From DAOTXL01 sp034435455 (GTDB lineage Bacteria; Chloroflexota; Anaerolineae; JAAYZQ01), in assembly GCA_034435455.1 (NCBI GenBank), contig DAOTXL010000102.1, forward strand, positions 57,866 through 121,865: 64,000 nucleotides of DNA, written 5' to 3'. Below the pieces are notes generated by a model. It had not been told where the DNA came from. It saw only the letters and a program-made list of their open reading frames with translations, and made no database searches. Both the position numbers and the translations under genes were made by a program. This document shows, piece by piece, positions 33,360 to 41,574 of the stretch. The number at the start of each line of letters is the position of its first letter. Position 1 is the stretch's first letter.

Positions 33360-34220
33360 TCAACTGCCAGACGAGGCCACCACCTCCCGGAACGCCCGCT
33401 GCAGGGCGCGGGTGATCGGCCCCGGCCGGCCGTCTCCCACCCTCCATCCCTCCACCTGGACCACCGGTGCGATCTCGGTGGTGGTACCGACGATGAACAG
33501 CTCTTCGGCGGCCTGCAGCTCCTCTTGGCGGATGGGCAACTCATGGGCCGGGATGCCCAGCTCCTGGCACAGGTCCAGCACCACCGCCCGGGTAATTCCG
33601 GGCAGAATGTGGTGATCCAGCGGATGGGTCAGGAGCCGGCCGTCGAGCACAGCCAGGAGGTTGGTATGCGCTCCCTCGGTCACCACCCCATCCCGCACAA
33701 AGATCGCTTCCTCCGCCCCCTGTTCCCGGGCCTGCTGGCTGGCCAGGACATTGGGTAACAGGGATACCGCCTTGATGTCGCAACGCGCCCAGCGGGTGTC
33801 GGGCACCAGGATCACCTTGACCCCTTGCTCCCACTTTTCCGGCGCGGGCCGGAAGGGAGAGGCCGACAGGTACACGGTGGGCGGCGTCCCCGGCTCAGGG
33901 AAGGCGTGCTTGCGGGGAGCAACCCCCCGCGTGACCTGGACGTAAAGCGACGCCTGTCCCTCCTCCAGGCCGTTACAGCGGAGCAGTTCCCCGGCGACCT
34001 CGTGGAGAGATTCTGCCTCCACGCCGCCGATCCGGAGTTCGCTCAGGCTGCGGCCCAGCCGCCGGAAATGCTCCTCGGCCTTGAACAGCCGGCCGCTGTA
34101 GGCGTGGAGCACCTCATAGACACCATCGCCGAACAGAAAACCCCGGTCATCGGGCGAGACGTGGACCTGCTCTTTTGGGAGAAACCGGCCGTTGAAATAG
34201 ACGATCCTCTGCTGCATCAT
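33360..34220 (-). CDS. dat: Class IV aminotransferase, D-amino-acid aminotransferase type
   Basis: PLP enzyme of fold type IV, 287 aa, probably interconverting D-alanine/D-glutamate and 2-oxo acids for peptidoglycan. The N-terminal IVYFNGRFLPKEQVHVSPDDRGFLFGDGVYEVLHAY is typical of Dat. The PLP lysine is in CDIKAVSLLPNVLASQQA, with Glu in GVVTEGAHTNLLAV and the phosphate-binding LPGITR. It could instead be a branched-chain aminotransferase of similar sequence. ATG 34220 or 34217. Own promoter upstream, with a copy of the 15-bp dispersed palindrome in the leader. Confidence 0.85.
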   Translation of the reverse strand: MMQQRIVYFNGRFLPKEQVHVSPDDRGFLFGDGVYEVLHAYSGRLFKAEEHFRRLGRSLSELRIGGVEAESLHEVAGELLRCNGLEEGQASLYVQVTRGVAPRKHAFPEPGTPPTVYLSASPFRPAPEKWEQGVKVILVPDTRWARCDIKAVSLLPNVLASQQAREQGAEEAIFVRDGVVTEGAHTNLLAVLDGRLLTHPLDHHILPGITRAVVLDLCQELGIPAHELPIRQEELQAAEELFIVGTTTEIAPVVQVEGWRVGDGRPGPITRALQRAFREVVASSGS

Positions 34221-34236
34221 AGCCCTAACCGTTCCC

Positions 34237-34251
34237 AAGTGCCTGGCACCT
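34237..34251. repeat. 15-bp dispersed palindrome copy
   Basis: AAGTGCCTGGCACCT in the dat leader. Exact copies, in either orientation, are at 8462-8476, 38175-38189 and 38258-38272; close variants are at 17692-17704, 46604-46618 and 57032-57046. Confidence 0.7.
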
Positions 34252-34282
34252 TCGATGAGGTCAACCCCCTTTTTCCTGACCT

Positions 34283-34311
34283 ATTATACCACAGTTGTGG
34301 AGGCGCTTCAA
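34283..34311 (-). promoter_or_regulatory. dat promoter
   Basis: TTGAAG, 17-bp spacer, TATAAT, about 65 nt before the dat start. Confidence 0.7.
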
Positions 34312-35168
34312 ACAACGCAGGTCAAATGCTCCTCCGTCAGACCGGCGAGGCGCACCCCTGCCCGTAGCCGGCCCTCGCCCACCAGCCGGCCCACCAGGCG
34401 CTCCAGGTCGCCCGGCTCCCAGCCGAAGAGCTGGCCCACCTGCCGGGGGGTGGCGGCGACCACGGTCCGCAAGTAGCGCAGCAGGATCGTCTCCCGCGCC
34501 TGGCGGCCGGTGATCCCCTGTGCCGCGGCCACTATGCCGGGAAAGTGGCGGTGAAACAGGTCGTAGACATAGCAATAGCCCCAGCGGTTGGCGTCGGAGA
34601 TGGCTACCTTGGTGATGCGAAAATCCATCTGCAGCTCGGCCAGCGCCCGATCGAAGCGGGGGGCGTTGGCCTGGCCGCCCAGGCCCGCTTCCCGGCGCAG
34701 ACGGCTGGTGGGCAGAGCACCCTCCTCCAGCAACACCTCGTATACCTGTTTGGCCTCCACCGACAGCCGACCATCGAGATAGTCCTGCAGGTACTCCTCG
34801 GCGGGGTTGCCATAGTTGGGCGACAGGGCGTAGAAGAAGGGGGCCAGGTCCAGGGAGATAAAGACCGGTTTTCTGCGCAAGAATTTGCCGTACAACACCT
34901 TGCCCGCGATCGGCAGCGAGTCCTTCCAGGCCCAGGCCAGCCCCAGGGCCTCGTCATCGTGGCCATCGGGCAGGGGGCGATCCTGGCCGCACAACGCCCC
35001 CCACAACGACGGTAGTTCGATCTCCCTGGAAGAGAACAGGAGGCAGAGGCCCACGTCGTTCAAAAAGTCGAGCGCCTGGGCTTCGGTGTGCACCCGCAGG
35101 TGAGGTTGCTGGCGGTAGCGATCGGCGCGGGCCGCCCGCAGGCCCTCCAGCGTCAGGGGAAAAGTCAC
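34308..35168 (-). CDS. AlkZ-related winged-helix protein
   Basis: 286-aa protein resembling the AlkZ-related group, cousins of the YcaQ/AlkZ interstrand-crosslink DNA glycosylases with tandem winged helices. Visible points: EAQALDFLNDVGLCLLFSS, ELPSLWGALCG, AWAWKDSLPIAGKVLYGKFLRRKPVFIS, FYALSPNYG, RLSVEAKQVYEVLLEEGAL and FDRALAELQMDFRITKV. I do not see the QxQ catalytic motif of true AlkZ, so glycosylase activity is uncertain. GTG 35168 is chosen because it overlaps the SpoIID stop by 4 nt (GTGA); ATG 35195 would overlap more. Co-transcribed with the SpoIID-like gene. Confidence 0.7.
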   Translation of the reverse strand: MTFPLTLEGLRAARADRYRQQPHLRVHTEAQALDFLNDVGLCLLFSSREIELPSLWGALCGQDRPLPDGHDDEALGLAWAWKDSLPIAGKVLYGKFLRRKPVFISLDLAPFFYALSPNYGNPAEEYLQDYLDGRLSVEAKQVYEVLLEEGALPTSRLRREAGLGGQANAPRFDRALAELQMDFRITKVAISDANRWGYCYVYDLFHRHFPGIVAAAQGITGRQARETILLRYLRTVVAATPRQVGQLFGWEPGDLERLVGRLVGEGRLRAGVRLAGLTEEHLTCVV

Positions 35169-36277
35169 GCCGGTCGAGCTGTGAACCGCACCCATATCCC
35201 CCCGTCGCCGACCTCGATGGGAAATTTCTGGTCGAAAACGCGCAACGTGTAGGTCCCGGCTCCCCTCAGGGGAAAGACAAAGCCCCCCGGATTATAGTCC
35301 GGGGCCGATCCGCTGGTGGCCGTCTGCTCGGTGCCTGTCGGATCGGTGAGGGTGACCACCACCCCCTCCTGGCCCAGGGTGCCGACCAGGTACGGGGGGT
35401 AGAGCAGCGGCGTGGTGCTCACCGTCAGTTGCCGGTCTGGGACCGGTGAAATCGGTGTCTCGGCCACGACGATCTGGAGCTGGACCGTATTCCGCCCATC
35501 GGTGACCAGATCGCTGTAGCAAACCGGCCGGCCCACGACCCGCAAGGACCACCGCCCGGCAGGGAGGCCGGTAAACCAGAATTTTCCCTCTCCGGTGGTG
35601 CCCTTCTGGACCGTTCCGGCCGGCCCTTCGAGCACCAACCGCATCCCCCCCCGGGGCTGGCCCTGCCCATCCATCACCTGGCCCAAGATGATGCTGCGTC
35701 GGAAGGCGGTGCGGGGGATGGCTGTTGCCCGCCGGATCTCCACGCCGGTGTAATAGTGGGTCAGAATCTCCTCGGCGGTAGCTCCCTGCTGGGCCATGGC
35801 CACGGCCCCGCGCTGACACATGCCCACGCCGTGGCCGTACAGGCTGGTGTAACCGCAGATACATGGCACGCTGCGGCAGTAGGCGATCCTCCCCGACCAG
35901 ACCTCTTCGCTGTTGCGGGTGCGGCCGTCGCAGTGGCCGAAAAAGGGCGCGCTGACGACCTTGCCGCCGTAGGTGACTACCAGGCCCGCCGTTTCCTCCA
36001 CGGCCTGGTCAGAGTCGGGGTAACGGTTCTGCGGTTTCCAGACCTGGCAATGGGCTGTGGTGCACAGGTCAAAGCCCTCGGCGGCATGGCGGCGGGTGGT
36101 CACCGCATACGACCGGGCGGCGATGGCCTGCGCCTTGAGGGCTTCCAGCGGCTTGGCCAGGCCGATCTCGCTGGGCACCACCCCCTTCAGATATTCATCC
36201 ACCGACATTTCCTGGACCTGCCCATCGGCCAGCCGGATCAGCAGGGTCTGCGGGATGGTCAACTCTTCCTGGGACAT
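35165..36277 (-). CDS. SpoIID/LytB-domain protein
   Basis: 370-aa protein with a SpoIID-type domain in the first half: VDEYLKGVVPSEIG, ALKAQAIAARSYAV, CTTAHCQVW, TYGGKVVSAPFFGHCDGRTRN and YGHGVGMCQRGAVAMA. SpoIID enzymes are lytic transglycosylases that cut peptidoglycan stripped of stem peptides during engulfment; in non-sporulating Chloroflexota their role is unclear. The second half contains a carboxypeptidase-regulatory-like beta domain (IILGQVMDGQGQPRGGMRLVLEG). No signal peptide is seen, so the export route is unclear. ATG 36277 follows GGAGGGGG. Confidence 0.85.
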   Translation of the reverse strand: MSQEELTIPQTLLIRLADGQVQEMSVDEYLKGVVPSEIGLAKPLEALKAQAIAARSYAVTTRRHAAEGFDLCTTAHCQVWKPQNRYPDSDQAVEETAGLVVTYGGKVVSAPFFGHCDGRTRNSEEVWSGRIAYCRSVPCICGYTSLYGHGVGMCQRGAVAMAQQGATAEEILTHYYTGVEIRRATAIPRTAFRRSIILGQVMDGQGQPRGGMRLVLEGPAGTVQKGTTGEGKFWFTGLPAGRWSLRVVGRPVCYSDLVTDGRNTVQLQIVVAETPISPVPDRQLTVSTTPLLYPPYLVGTLGQEGVVVTLTDPTGTEQTATSGSAPDYNPGGFVFPLRGAGTYTLRVFDQKFPIEVGDGGIWVRFTARPA

Positions 36278-36480
36278 CTTCCCCCTCCTTCGCCGCGACG
36301 AACAGGCCTATTATCGCACAAAACGCCGCGAAGTGCAAGGCAACGGCAGGGGAGCAGGGGGGCAGGGTGCAACCTGGGCCGGAGAACGGCGTATAGAGGG
36401 CGGAGAGGATCGAACGCTGCGCCAGGCTTACAGCCGGGGCGTGGAGAGGCAACCGATTCAACAGAGGGGAGGTGATTTCC

Positions 36481-37053
36481 ATGTCAGAGGTCGAAGGAGA
36501 AGGGCTGGAACTGAAACCTGAGGAGGAAAAGCCCACGGCTCAAACCGGAAAGTTGGGGGCAGAGTCCCTGCCGGTCTATCTGGGGCTGACCCGCCAGGAG
36601 ATGATGTGGGCTGCCCTGGCCCATGCCAGCATCCTGGTCACGGTGGTCCTGGGGCTGCTCACCGGAGGGATCGTGGTGATCCTGGGCCCCCTGATCCCGG
36701 CCATCATCTGGTATGTCTACCGCGACAAATCGTCCTATGTGGTGGATCAGGCCCGACAGGCGACCCTCTTTCAGGTCGCGGGGATCGCGGTGGTTTTGGC
36801 CCTGGCGATCCTGGGTTCTGTGGTGATCGCCATCGGCTGGGCGGTCAGTATCGTGTTGGTCGCCGTACTGGTGGGCGTGATCCTGATGCCGGTGATGCTC
36901 ATCGTCACGCTGCTGTGGGTCATTGCCATCGTGGGGCTGCCCATCGCCCAGGTGATCTATGGCTGCTATGCGGCCCTGGAGGCCAACAACGGCCGGCCGT
37001 TCCGCTACCGCTGGATCGCCGATCTGATCGATCGCTACCTGGCCCAGGCATAA
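36481..37053 (+). CDS. DUF4870 membrane protein
   Basis: 190-aa protein of unknown function. ATG 36481 has GGAGGTGAT ahead. A polar N-terminus of about 35 residues precedes MMWAALAHASILVTVV, then three or four hydrophobic spans and YVVDQARQATLFQVAG, which is the DUF4870 signature (x-D-x-A-R-Q/E-A-L-NFQ). The C-terminus ends with GCYAALEANNGRPFRYRWIADLIDRYL. No operon partner. Related proteins are often annotated as Tic20-like but without evidence of transport. Confidence 0.8.
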   Translation: MSEVEGEGLELKPEEEKPTAQTGKLGAESLPVYLGLTRQEMMWAALAHASILVTVVLGLLTGGIVVILGPLIPAIIWYVYRDKSSYVVDQARQATLFQVAGIAVVLALAILGSVVIAIGWAVSIVLVAVLVGVILMPVMLIVTLLWVIAIVGLPIAQVIYGCYAALEANNGRPFRYRWIADLIDRYLAQA

Positions 37054-37059
37054 GAGCCG

Positions 37060-37151
37060 GTCTGAAAAGGTGGTTCCACAGGCGAGGGTAATAAAGGAAC
37101 ATAAAGGAAATAGCTGAAAACCCTTGCTGTCTGTCTTGGTGGTTTTCAGAC
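37060..37151. repeat. About 95-bp dispersed element with terminal inverted repeats, copy 1
   Basis: Starts GTCTGAAAA and ends TTTTCAGAC. The interior has AAAGGAACATAAAGGAAATAG and CTGAAAACCCTTG. A copy of about 80 percent identity is at 59865-59962. Both lie just after a plus-strand gene. Confidence 0.75.
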
Positions 37152-37242
37152 AAACCCTAAGCGCCGGTCACTCAAGGTTCCCCTTGAGCCTCCATGCCGC
37201 AATCGGCCTTTGTCCTGGGGGAGACAAAACAGGCGCGATTGC

Positions 37243-37274
37243 AAGGCCCCGCTCCACAGCGGGGCCTTTTCCTT
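37243..37274. terminator. Bidirectional intrinsic terminator
   Basis: AAGGCCCCGCT, 4-nt loop, AGCGGGGCCTTTT: a 9-bp GC stem flanked by A and T runs, placed between the convergent DUF4870 and metallo-hydrolase genes. Confidence 0.85.
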
Positions 37275-37284
37275 TCCGGCCCTT

Positions 37285-38052
37285 TTATTTCACAGCGGTC
37301 CCCTGTCCCGGTTGGAGCACCCGCACTTCGGTTTCGGGGGCCAGGCAGGATGCGTGCCGGGCAAAGGCATGGGGCGGGCTGCTCAGAAAGCCCGCCCCTC
37401 TCCACAGGACATGGGGGCCGGGATAGCGCAGCGAACCCCAGTGAATGGGCACCGCAATGCGCGGATGGAGATAGGTCAGGGCCTGGGCAGCCGTCAGGGG
37501 GGTCAGGTGGCCGGGGCCCAGCCGATGGCCATAGCCCCACACCGGCAGGAGGGCCACGTCCAGGTCGAACTCGCACCCGATGTCGGCCATGCCGGCGAAC
37601 AGGTCGGTGTCGCCGGCAAAGTAGACCGACCGGCAGTTGCGCATGACATAGCCCACACAGGAGGTCATGGGCCGCGGCAGCGAAACGAGGGGCCCGTGAT
37701 CGGCCGGCAGGACGCTGATCTCCACATCGGCGATCTGCACCCTATCCCCCTGGCATACTTCGTGGACCTGCACGCCGGCCCATCGCCTCAGATAGGTGCC
37801 GCTGCCTTGTGGGGCGAGGATGGTCGTCGTGGCCGGGAGCCGGCGCAGGGAAGGCAGGTCGGTGTGGTCATAGTGCAGGTGAGACAGAAGCACCAGGTCG
37901 GGCGGGCGTTCCGCCAGCAGCGGGGGGGCAGGGTTGTGCCCATGGCGTTGCAGGAAAAAAACGCGATCGCGCAGGATCGGGTCGGTCAGGATACGAAGGC
38001 GACCGATATCGATCAGAACGGTCGCATGGCCGATGTAATAGAGTTGGGTCAA
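37285..38052 (-). CDS. UlaG-like metallo-beta-lactamase-fold hydrolase
   Basis: 255-aa MBL-fold protein. Metal motif SHLHYDHTDL, further His in LPADHGP, Asp in YFAGDTDLF and late His in AVPIHWGSLRY complete a two-metal site. The start MTQLYYIGHATVLIDIGRLRILTDP and the GDTDLF block resemble UlaG/NAPE-PLD relatives that hydrolyse lactones or phosphodiesters. Substrate not known. Transcribed alone from a near-perfect promoter. Confidence 0.85.
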   Translation of the reverse strand: MTQLYYIGHATVLIDIGRLRILTDPILRDRVFFLQRHGHNPAPPLLAERPPDLVLLSHLHYDHTDLPSLRRLPATTTILAPQGSGTYLRRWAGVQVHEVCQGDRVQIADVEISVLPADHGPLVSLPRPMTSCVGYVMRNCRSVYFAGDTDLFAGMADIGCEFDLDVALLPVWGYGHRLGPGHLTPLTAAQALTYLHPRIAVPIHWGSLRYPGPHVLWRGAGFLSSPPHAFARHASCLAPETEVRVLQPGQGTAVK

Positions 38053-38101
38053 AGGGTTCTCTTTTCCGTTTCAAATTTCAGAGTCATGCAGCATTGGGCG
38101 C

Positions 38102-38130
38102 ATTATACCCGCCGGCAGGCATCCTGTCAA
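38102..38130 (-). promoter_or_regulatory. Promoter of the UlaG-like gene
   Basis: Perfect TTGACA, 17-bp spacer, perfect TATAAT. Confidence 0.85.
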
Positions 38131-38174
38131 TCCCCTTTTGGTACTACTCAGGGTCTTTTCATTCTCGCCGCCAG

Positions 38175-38272
38175 AGGTGCCAGGCACTTCCGGTGGGCCT
38201 TTCCTCGTCCATTGGAATCGTGGACGTCCTGATCCTCTCGTAGCTCAACGGTGCCCCAAGTGCCTGGCACCT
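38175..38272. repeat. Inverted pair of the 15-bp palindrome
   Basis: AGGTGCCAGGCACTT at 38175-38189 and its exact reverse complement at 38258-38272, bounding 68 bp without a gene. It resembles a tiny non-autonomous element. Confidence 0.65.
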
Positions 38273-38292
38273 GAACAAGGCAAAGGCGAGAT

Positions 38293-38321
38293 TTGCCAAA
38301 TCTGCCGGCCTGTGCTAGACT
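38293..38321 (+). promoter_or_regulatory. Promoter of the large glycosidase-like gene
   Basis: TTGCCA, 17-bp spacer, TAGACT; gives a leader of about 160 nt. Confidence 0.55.
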
Positions 38322-38492
38322 GTCTATCGTGTTCGCCGAAACAGAGGGATGAAGATCAGGAGAACACTCCAGGAGAACAGCCTGTAGGGCGACCCCGGGC
38401 CGGGCTGGCGTTGTGCGAGTTCCGACCGCGGGGTAGTTTTGTTTGTTGCTGTGGCAGCATAAACCTGTGGGATGGAAAACGGAGGAGTTTCG

Positions 38493-41400
38493 ATGGAAGA
38501 GAACCCTAGCCCCTTGTTGAGGGGACTTGGCACCCTGTTGGAAGGCAAGAGAAGCGGCTTAGTGCTGAACCTGTTGATCGTCTTGTTGCTGCTGGCCGCC
38601 CTGCTCTTGCCCCCGGTGTCGGCCCAGGAGCGCTTCCTGCAACGAGGGTATCGCCTGATCGATCACACCGAAGGGGGTTCCGCCGTGGACCCGGACGGGA
38701 TGCAGGTCACCCTGTTGCCGGAGGGGCTGGAAAAGGATGTAAAGCTAAGGCTGGAATCGGTGCCCAACCCCCTCTTTATGAGCGGCAAGGCCGGCAAAGA
38801 GCTGGAGGAGGCGGCCGCGGCTCTCCCCGGCCACCTGCAGGTCAAGAGCCCCATCTACCGCATGAGCGTCAAAAGTTCTCCGCCCACCGACGTGATCCTG
38901 ACCGTGCCGATCCCCAACGCAGCAGAGCCATACGAAACCCTGTCTCTATACGCCTGGACCGGCGACAGGTGGGAATTTGTGCCGGGCCAAGTGTTGCTGG
39001 AAGATGAGTTGATCGAGTCGCGCCTGAACTACCTGCCGGAGACGGTGGCCGTGGCCCAATGTGGCAGGCGACCGCCCCAGGTCAGCGCCGAATTGCCCGA
39101 CTATGTAGCCCTTCCCAAAGCGGGCGAACAGGCTCTGGCAGAACTGAATCCGCTGGGCTATTATCTCGGCCCGGATAACGGTGTGACAGGCAGCCTGCCC
39201 CAGTTGCCCGACATGACCGGCCAGGAGTCGTACCGCATCCTGCCCACGGTGCGCAACTGGACCGATGACGGTGTGGTCCGCAGTGACCTGGTGGACAATA
39301 TGCTGGTCCTGCCTGAATTCCGCGAGGCCCATGTCCAGGCGATAGTCGATCTGGTGGTCAGGGAGATGTACAACGGAGTGGACCTGGATTACCGGGGCAT
39401 CAACCCTGACCTGCGCGATGCCTACACCGCCTTTGTCCAGCGGCTGGCCGACGAGCTTCACGCCAGGGGCAAGCGGCTCACCCTCCATGTCGAGGCGCCG
39501 GTACAGATCGCCCAAGACCGCTGGGAGACGGGCGCCTACGACTGGGCTGCCCTGGGGCGGGGTGTGGACGGCTTCAAGTTCCCCGCCGTCCAGGACCCGG
39601 CGGCCTACGGCCCTGGCGGCCAGATGGAGGCTCTGCTGTGGTGGGCCGTGGGCGAGGTGGAACGCTACAAACTACAACCGGTATTCACTGCCCGCAGCGT
39701 GGAAAACGCCGGCGGGGTGCTGGTGGAGCGCACCTATCGCGATGCCCTGGCCGAACTGAGCAAGCTGGTGGTCCAGGCGGGCGGCGACCTCCTCGTCCCC
39801 GGCGAGGAGGTGACGGTCAACCTGGATACGACCGGTGTCGAGTTCGACCAGGCCGCCGGGCGGTACCGCTTCACCTACGTGGATGAGGCCAGCGGCCAGG
39901 AGCGCACCGTCTGGCTGGAGGATGCCAGCAGCCTGAGCCGAAAACTGGACCTGATCGGCCGCTTTGGTTTGGGCGGTGTGGCGATGCGGGCCCTGTGGGA
40001 TGATGGGAACGACCCCCGCATCTGGGACCTGGTGCGCGACTACCAGGCCGCGGCCCAGGCAGCCGTAGGCCAGGTGGACAGCACCTTCTCGGTGGTGTGG
40101 AGCGTGGCCGATGCTACGGGCGGCCCGATCGCCGAGACGACCACCGGGCTGGACCAGCGCAGCTTCACCTGGCAGGCCGACAAACCGGGCAGCTATGAAC
40201 TCAGCGCGTCCATCGTGGCCAACGGCGGACAGACGGTGGCCGGGGCCAACCGGGTGGCCTTTACCGTGGCCGAACCGACCCCCACTCCCACCCCCACCCC
40301 CACGCCGACGCCCATCCCCACCGAGACGCCCACCCCTATCCCCACCGAGACACCGACGCCCGCCCCCACCCCCACCCCCAAACCCACGGCCAAGCCGAGC
40401 GGCGGCGGTGGATCGGGCTCGTCGGGCGGGGGCAGCAGCAGCGGTGGCAACCCGCCACCCAACACCGCCTTTGGCTATGGCATCCAGGCCCACATGGTTG
40501 GCAACGACCAGGCCGGCACCGTGATGGCCCACGTCAAGGACCTGGGCTTTGGCTGGGTCAAACAACAGGTAGAGTGGAAATATTTCGAGCCGGCCAAGGG
40601 CAGTTATGAATGGGGGGCGCTGGATGAGATCGTCGCGGCGGCCAACGGCGCCGGTGTCAATATCCTGTGGAGTGTAGTCAACGCCCCGGCCTGGGCGCGT
40701 CCCGGTGGCGACCTCGGCGTGGGCGGCCCGCCCAACAACTACCAGGACCTGGCCGATTTCCTGGGGGCGTTGGCCGGCCGTTACTGCAACACCAGAGTCA
40801 AGGCCATCGAGGTGTGGAACGAGCAGAACCTGCATTACGAGTGGGGCAACATGAAGATCGACCCGGCGGCTTACGTGGCCATGCTCAAGCCGGCCTACAA
40901 CAAGATCAAATCGGTCTGTCCCAACATGATCGTGGTCAGCGGGGCATTGACGCCGACCGGTGCTCCGCCCCCCAAGGCCATGGACGACTATCAATACCTG
41001 GAGGGGATGTACAAGGCCGGTTTAAAGAACTACTGCGACGCCATCGGCGCCCACCCCAGCGGCTACAACGTCGCCCCGTGGGTCAAGGGCGGCCAGGAGG
41101 CATGCGATTTCATCACCAAGCAAGGCTCCTCCTTCCGAGGGCCATGCACGACCCTGCACCATTCCTGGAGCTTTTACTCCACCCTGAACGGTTACTACAA
41201 GATCATGAAGCAGTATGGCGACGGCAACAAAAAGATCTGGCCGACCGAATTCGGCTGGGCCACCAACTGGACAGGTGATCCGAGCTATGGCTATGCCCAG
41301 GACAACACCCGGGAGGAACAGGCCGCCTGGACGGTGGAAGCCTACAAGCTGATGAAGCAATGGGGCTTTGTGGGCGTGGCTTTTCTGTGGAACCTGAACT

Positions 41401-41504
41401 TCGAGGTGGTTGCCCCCGGCACGGAAAAGGCGCAATGGGGCATCGTCAAGGGGGATTGGACGCCGACGGAGACCTACCACCGGCTCAAGTCCATGGCCAA
41501 GTAG
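38493..41504 (+). CDS. Two-domain glycosidase-like surface protein (GH18-like plus GH39/GH5-like)
   Basis: 1,003-aa exported protein. ATG 38493 after GGAGGAG. Signal or anchor segment at residues 25-45 (LVLNLLIVLLLLAALLLPPVSA). A first domain (about 210-330) resembles GH18 chitinase-like barrels, but the usual DxxDxDxE site reads VDLDYRGI, lacking the catalytic Glu, so it may only bind glycans. A Thr-Pro linker (PTPTPTPTPTPIPTETP) and Gly/Ser stretch lead to a C-terminal barrel (about 665-1000) with acid/base Glu in IEVWNEQN and nucleophile Glu in IWPTEFGW, typical of GH39/GH5-type clan A enzymes. Likely acts on extracellular polysaccharide or is involved in surface structure. Paralogous to the next gene in its last domain. 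Confidence 0.8.
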   Translation: MEENPSPLLRGLGTLLEGKRSGLVLNLLIVLLLLAALLLPPVSAQERFLQRGYRLIDHTEGGSAVDPDGMQVTLLPEGLEKDVKLRLESVPNPLFMSGKAGKELEEAAAALPGHLQVKSPIYRMSVKSSPPTDVILTVPIPNAAEPYETLSLYAWTGDRWEFVPGQVLLEDELIESRLNYLPETVAVAQCGRRPPQVSAELPDYVALPKAGEQALAELNPLGYYLGPDNGVTGSLPQLPDMTGQESYRILPTVRNWTDDGVVRSDLVDNMLVLPEFREAHVQAIVDLVVREMYNGVDLDYRGINPDLRDAYTAFVQRLADELHARGKRLTLHVEAPVQIAQDRWETGAYDWAALGRGVDGFKFPAVQDPAAYGPGGQMEALLWWAVGEVERYKLQPVFTARSVENAGGVLVERTYRDALAELSKLVVQAGGDLLVPGEEVTVNLDTTGVEFDQAAGRYRFTYVDEASGQERTVWLEDASSLSRKLDLIGRFGLGGVAMRALWDDGNDPRIWDLVRDYQAAAQAAVGQVDSTFSVVWSVADATGGPIAETTTGLDQRSFTWQADKPGSYELSASIVANGGQTVAGANRVAFTVAEPTPTPTPTPTPTPIPTETPTPIPTETPTPAPTPTPKPTAKPSGGGGSGSSGGGSSSGGNPPPNTAFGYGIQAHMVGNDQAGTVMAHVKDLGFGWVKQQVEWKYFEPAKGSYEWGALDEIVAAANGAGVNILWSVVNAPAWARPGGDLGVGGPPNNYQDLADFLGALAGRYCNTRVKAIEVWNEQNLHYEWGNMKIDPAAYVAMLKPAYNKIKSVCPNMIVVSGALTPTGAPPPKAMDDYQYLEGMYKAGLKNYCDAIGAHPSGYNVAPWVKGGQEACDFITKQGSSFRGPCTTLHHSWSFYSTLNGYYKIMKQYGDGNKKIWPTEFGWATNWTGDPSYGYAQDNTREEQAAWTVEAYKLMKQWGFVGVAFLWNLNFEVVAPGTEKAQWGIVKGDWTPTETYHRLKSMAK

Positions 41505-41574
41505 CCGGCCCGGACGCCCAGGGCTGGTTTACGACACCACAAACCTGGCAGGATCAGGCTCTCAGGTGGAACCG

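Larger units (their letters stand above)
38053..38492. other. Long intergenic region with promoters and inverted repeat
   Basis: No gene seen. Holds the divergent metallo-hydrolase promoter (38102-38130), a pair of inverted 15-bp palindromes (38175-38272), and the promoter and roughly 160-nt leader of the glycosidase-like gene. Confidence 0.6.

Noticed and set aside
34308..35168. AlkZ/YcaQ crosslink glycosylase proper
   Set aside because: The catalytic QxQ motif is not seen; only the related fold is supported.
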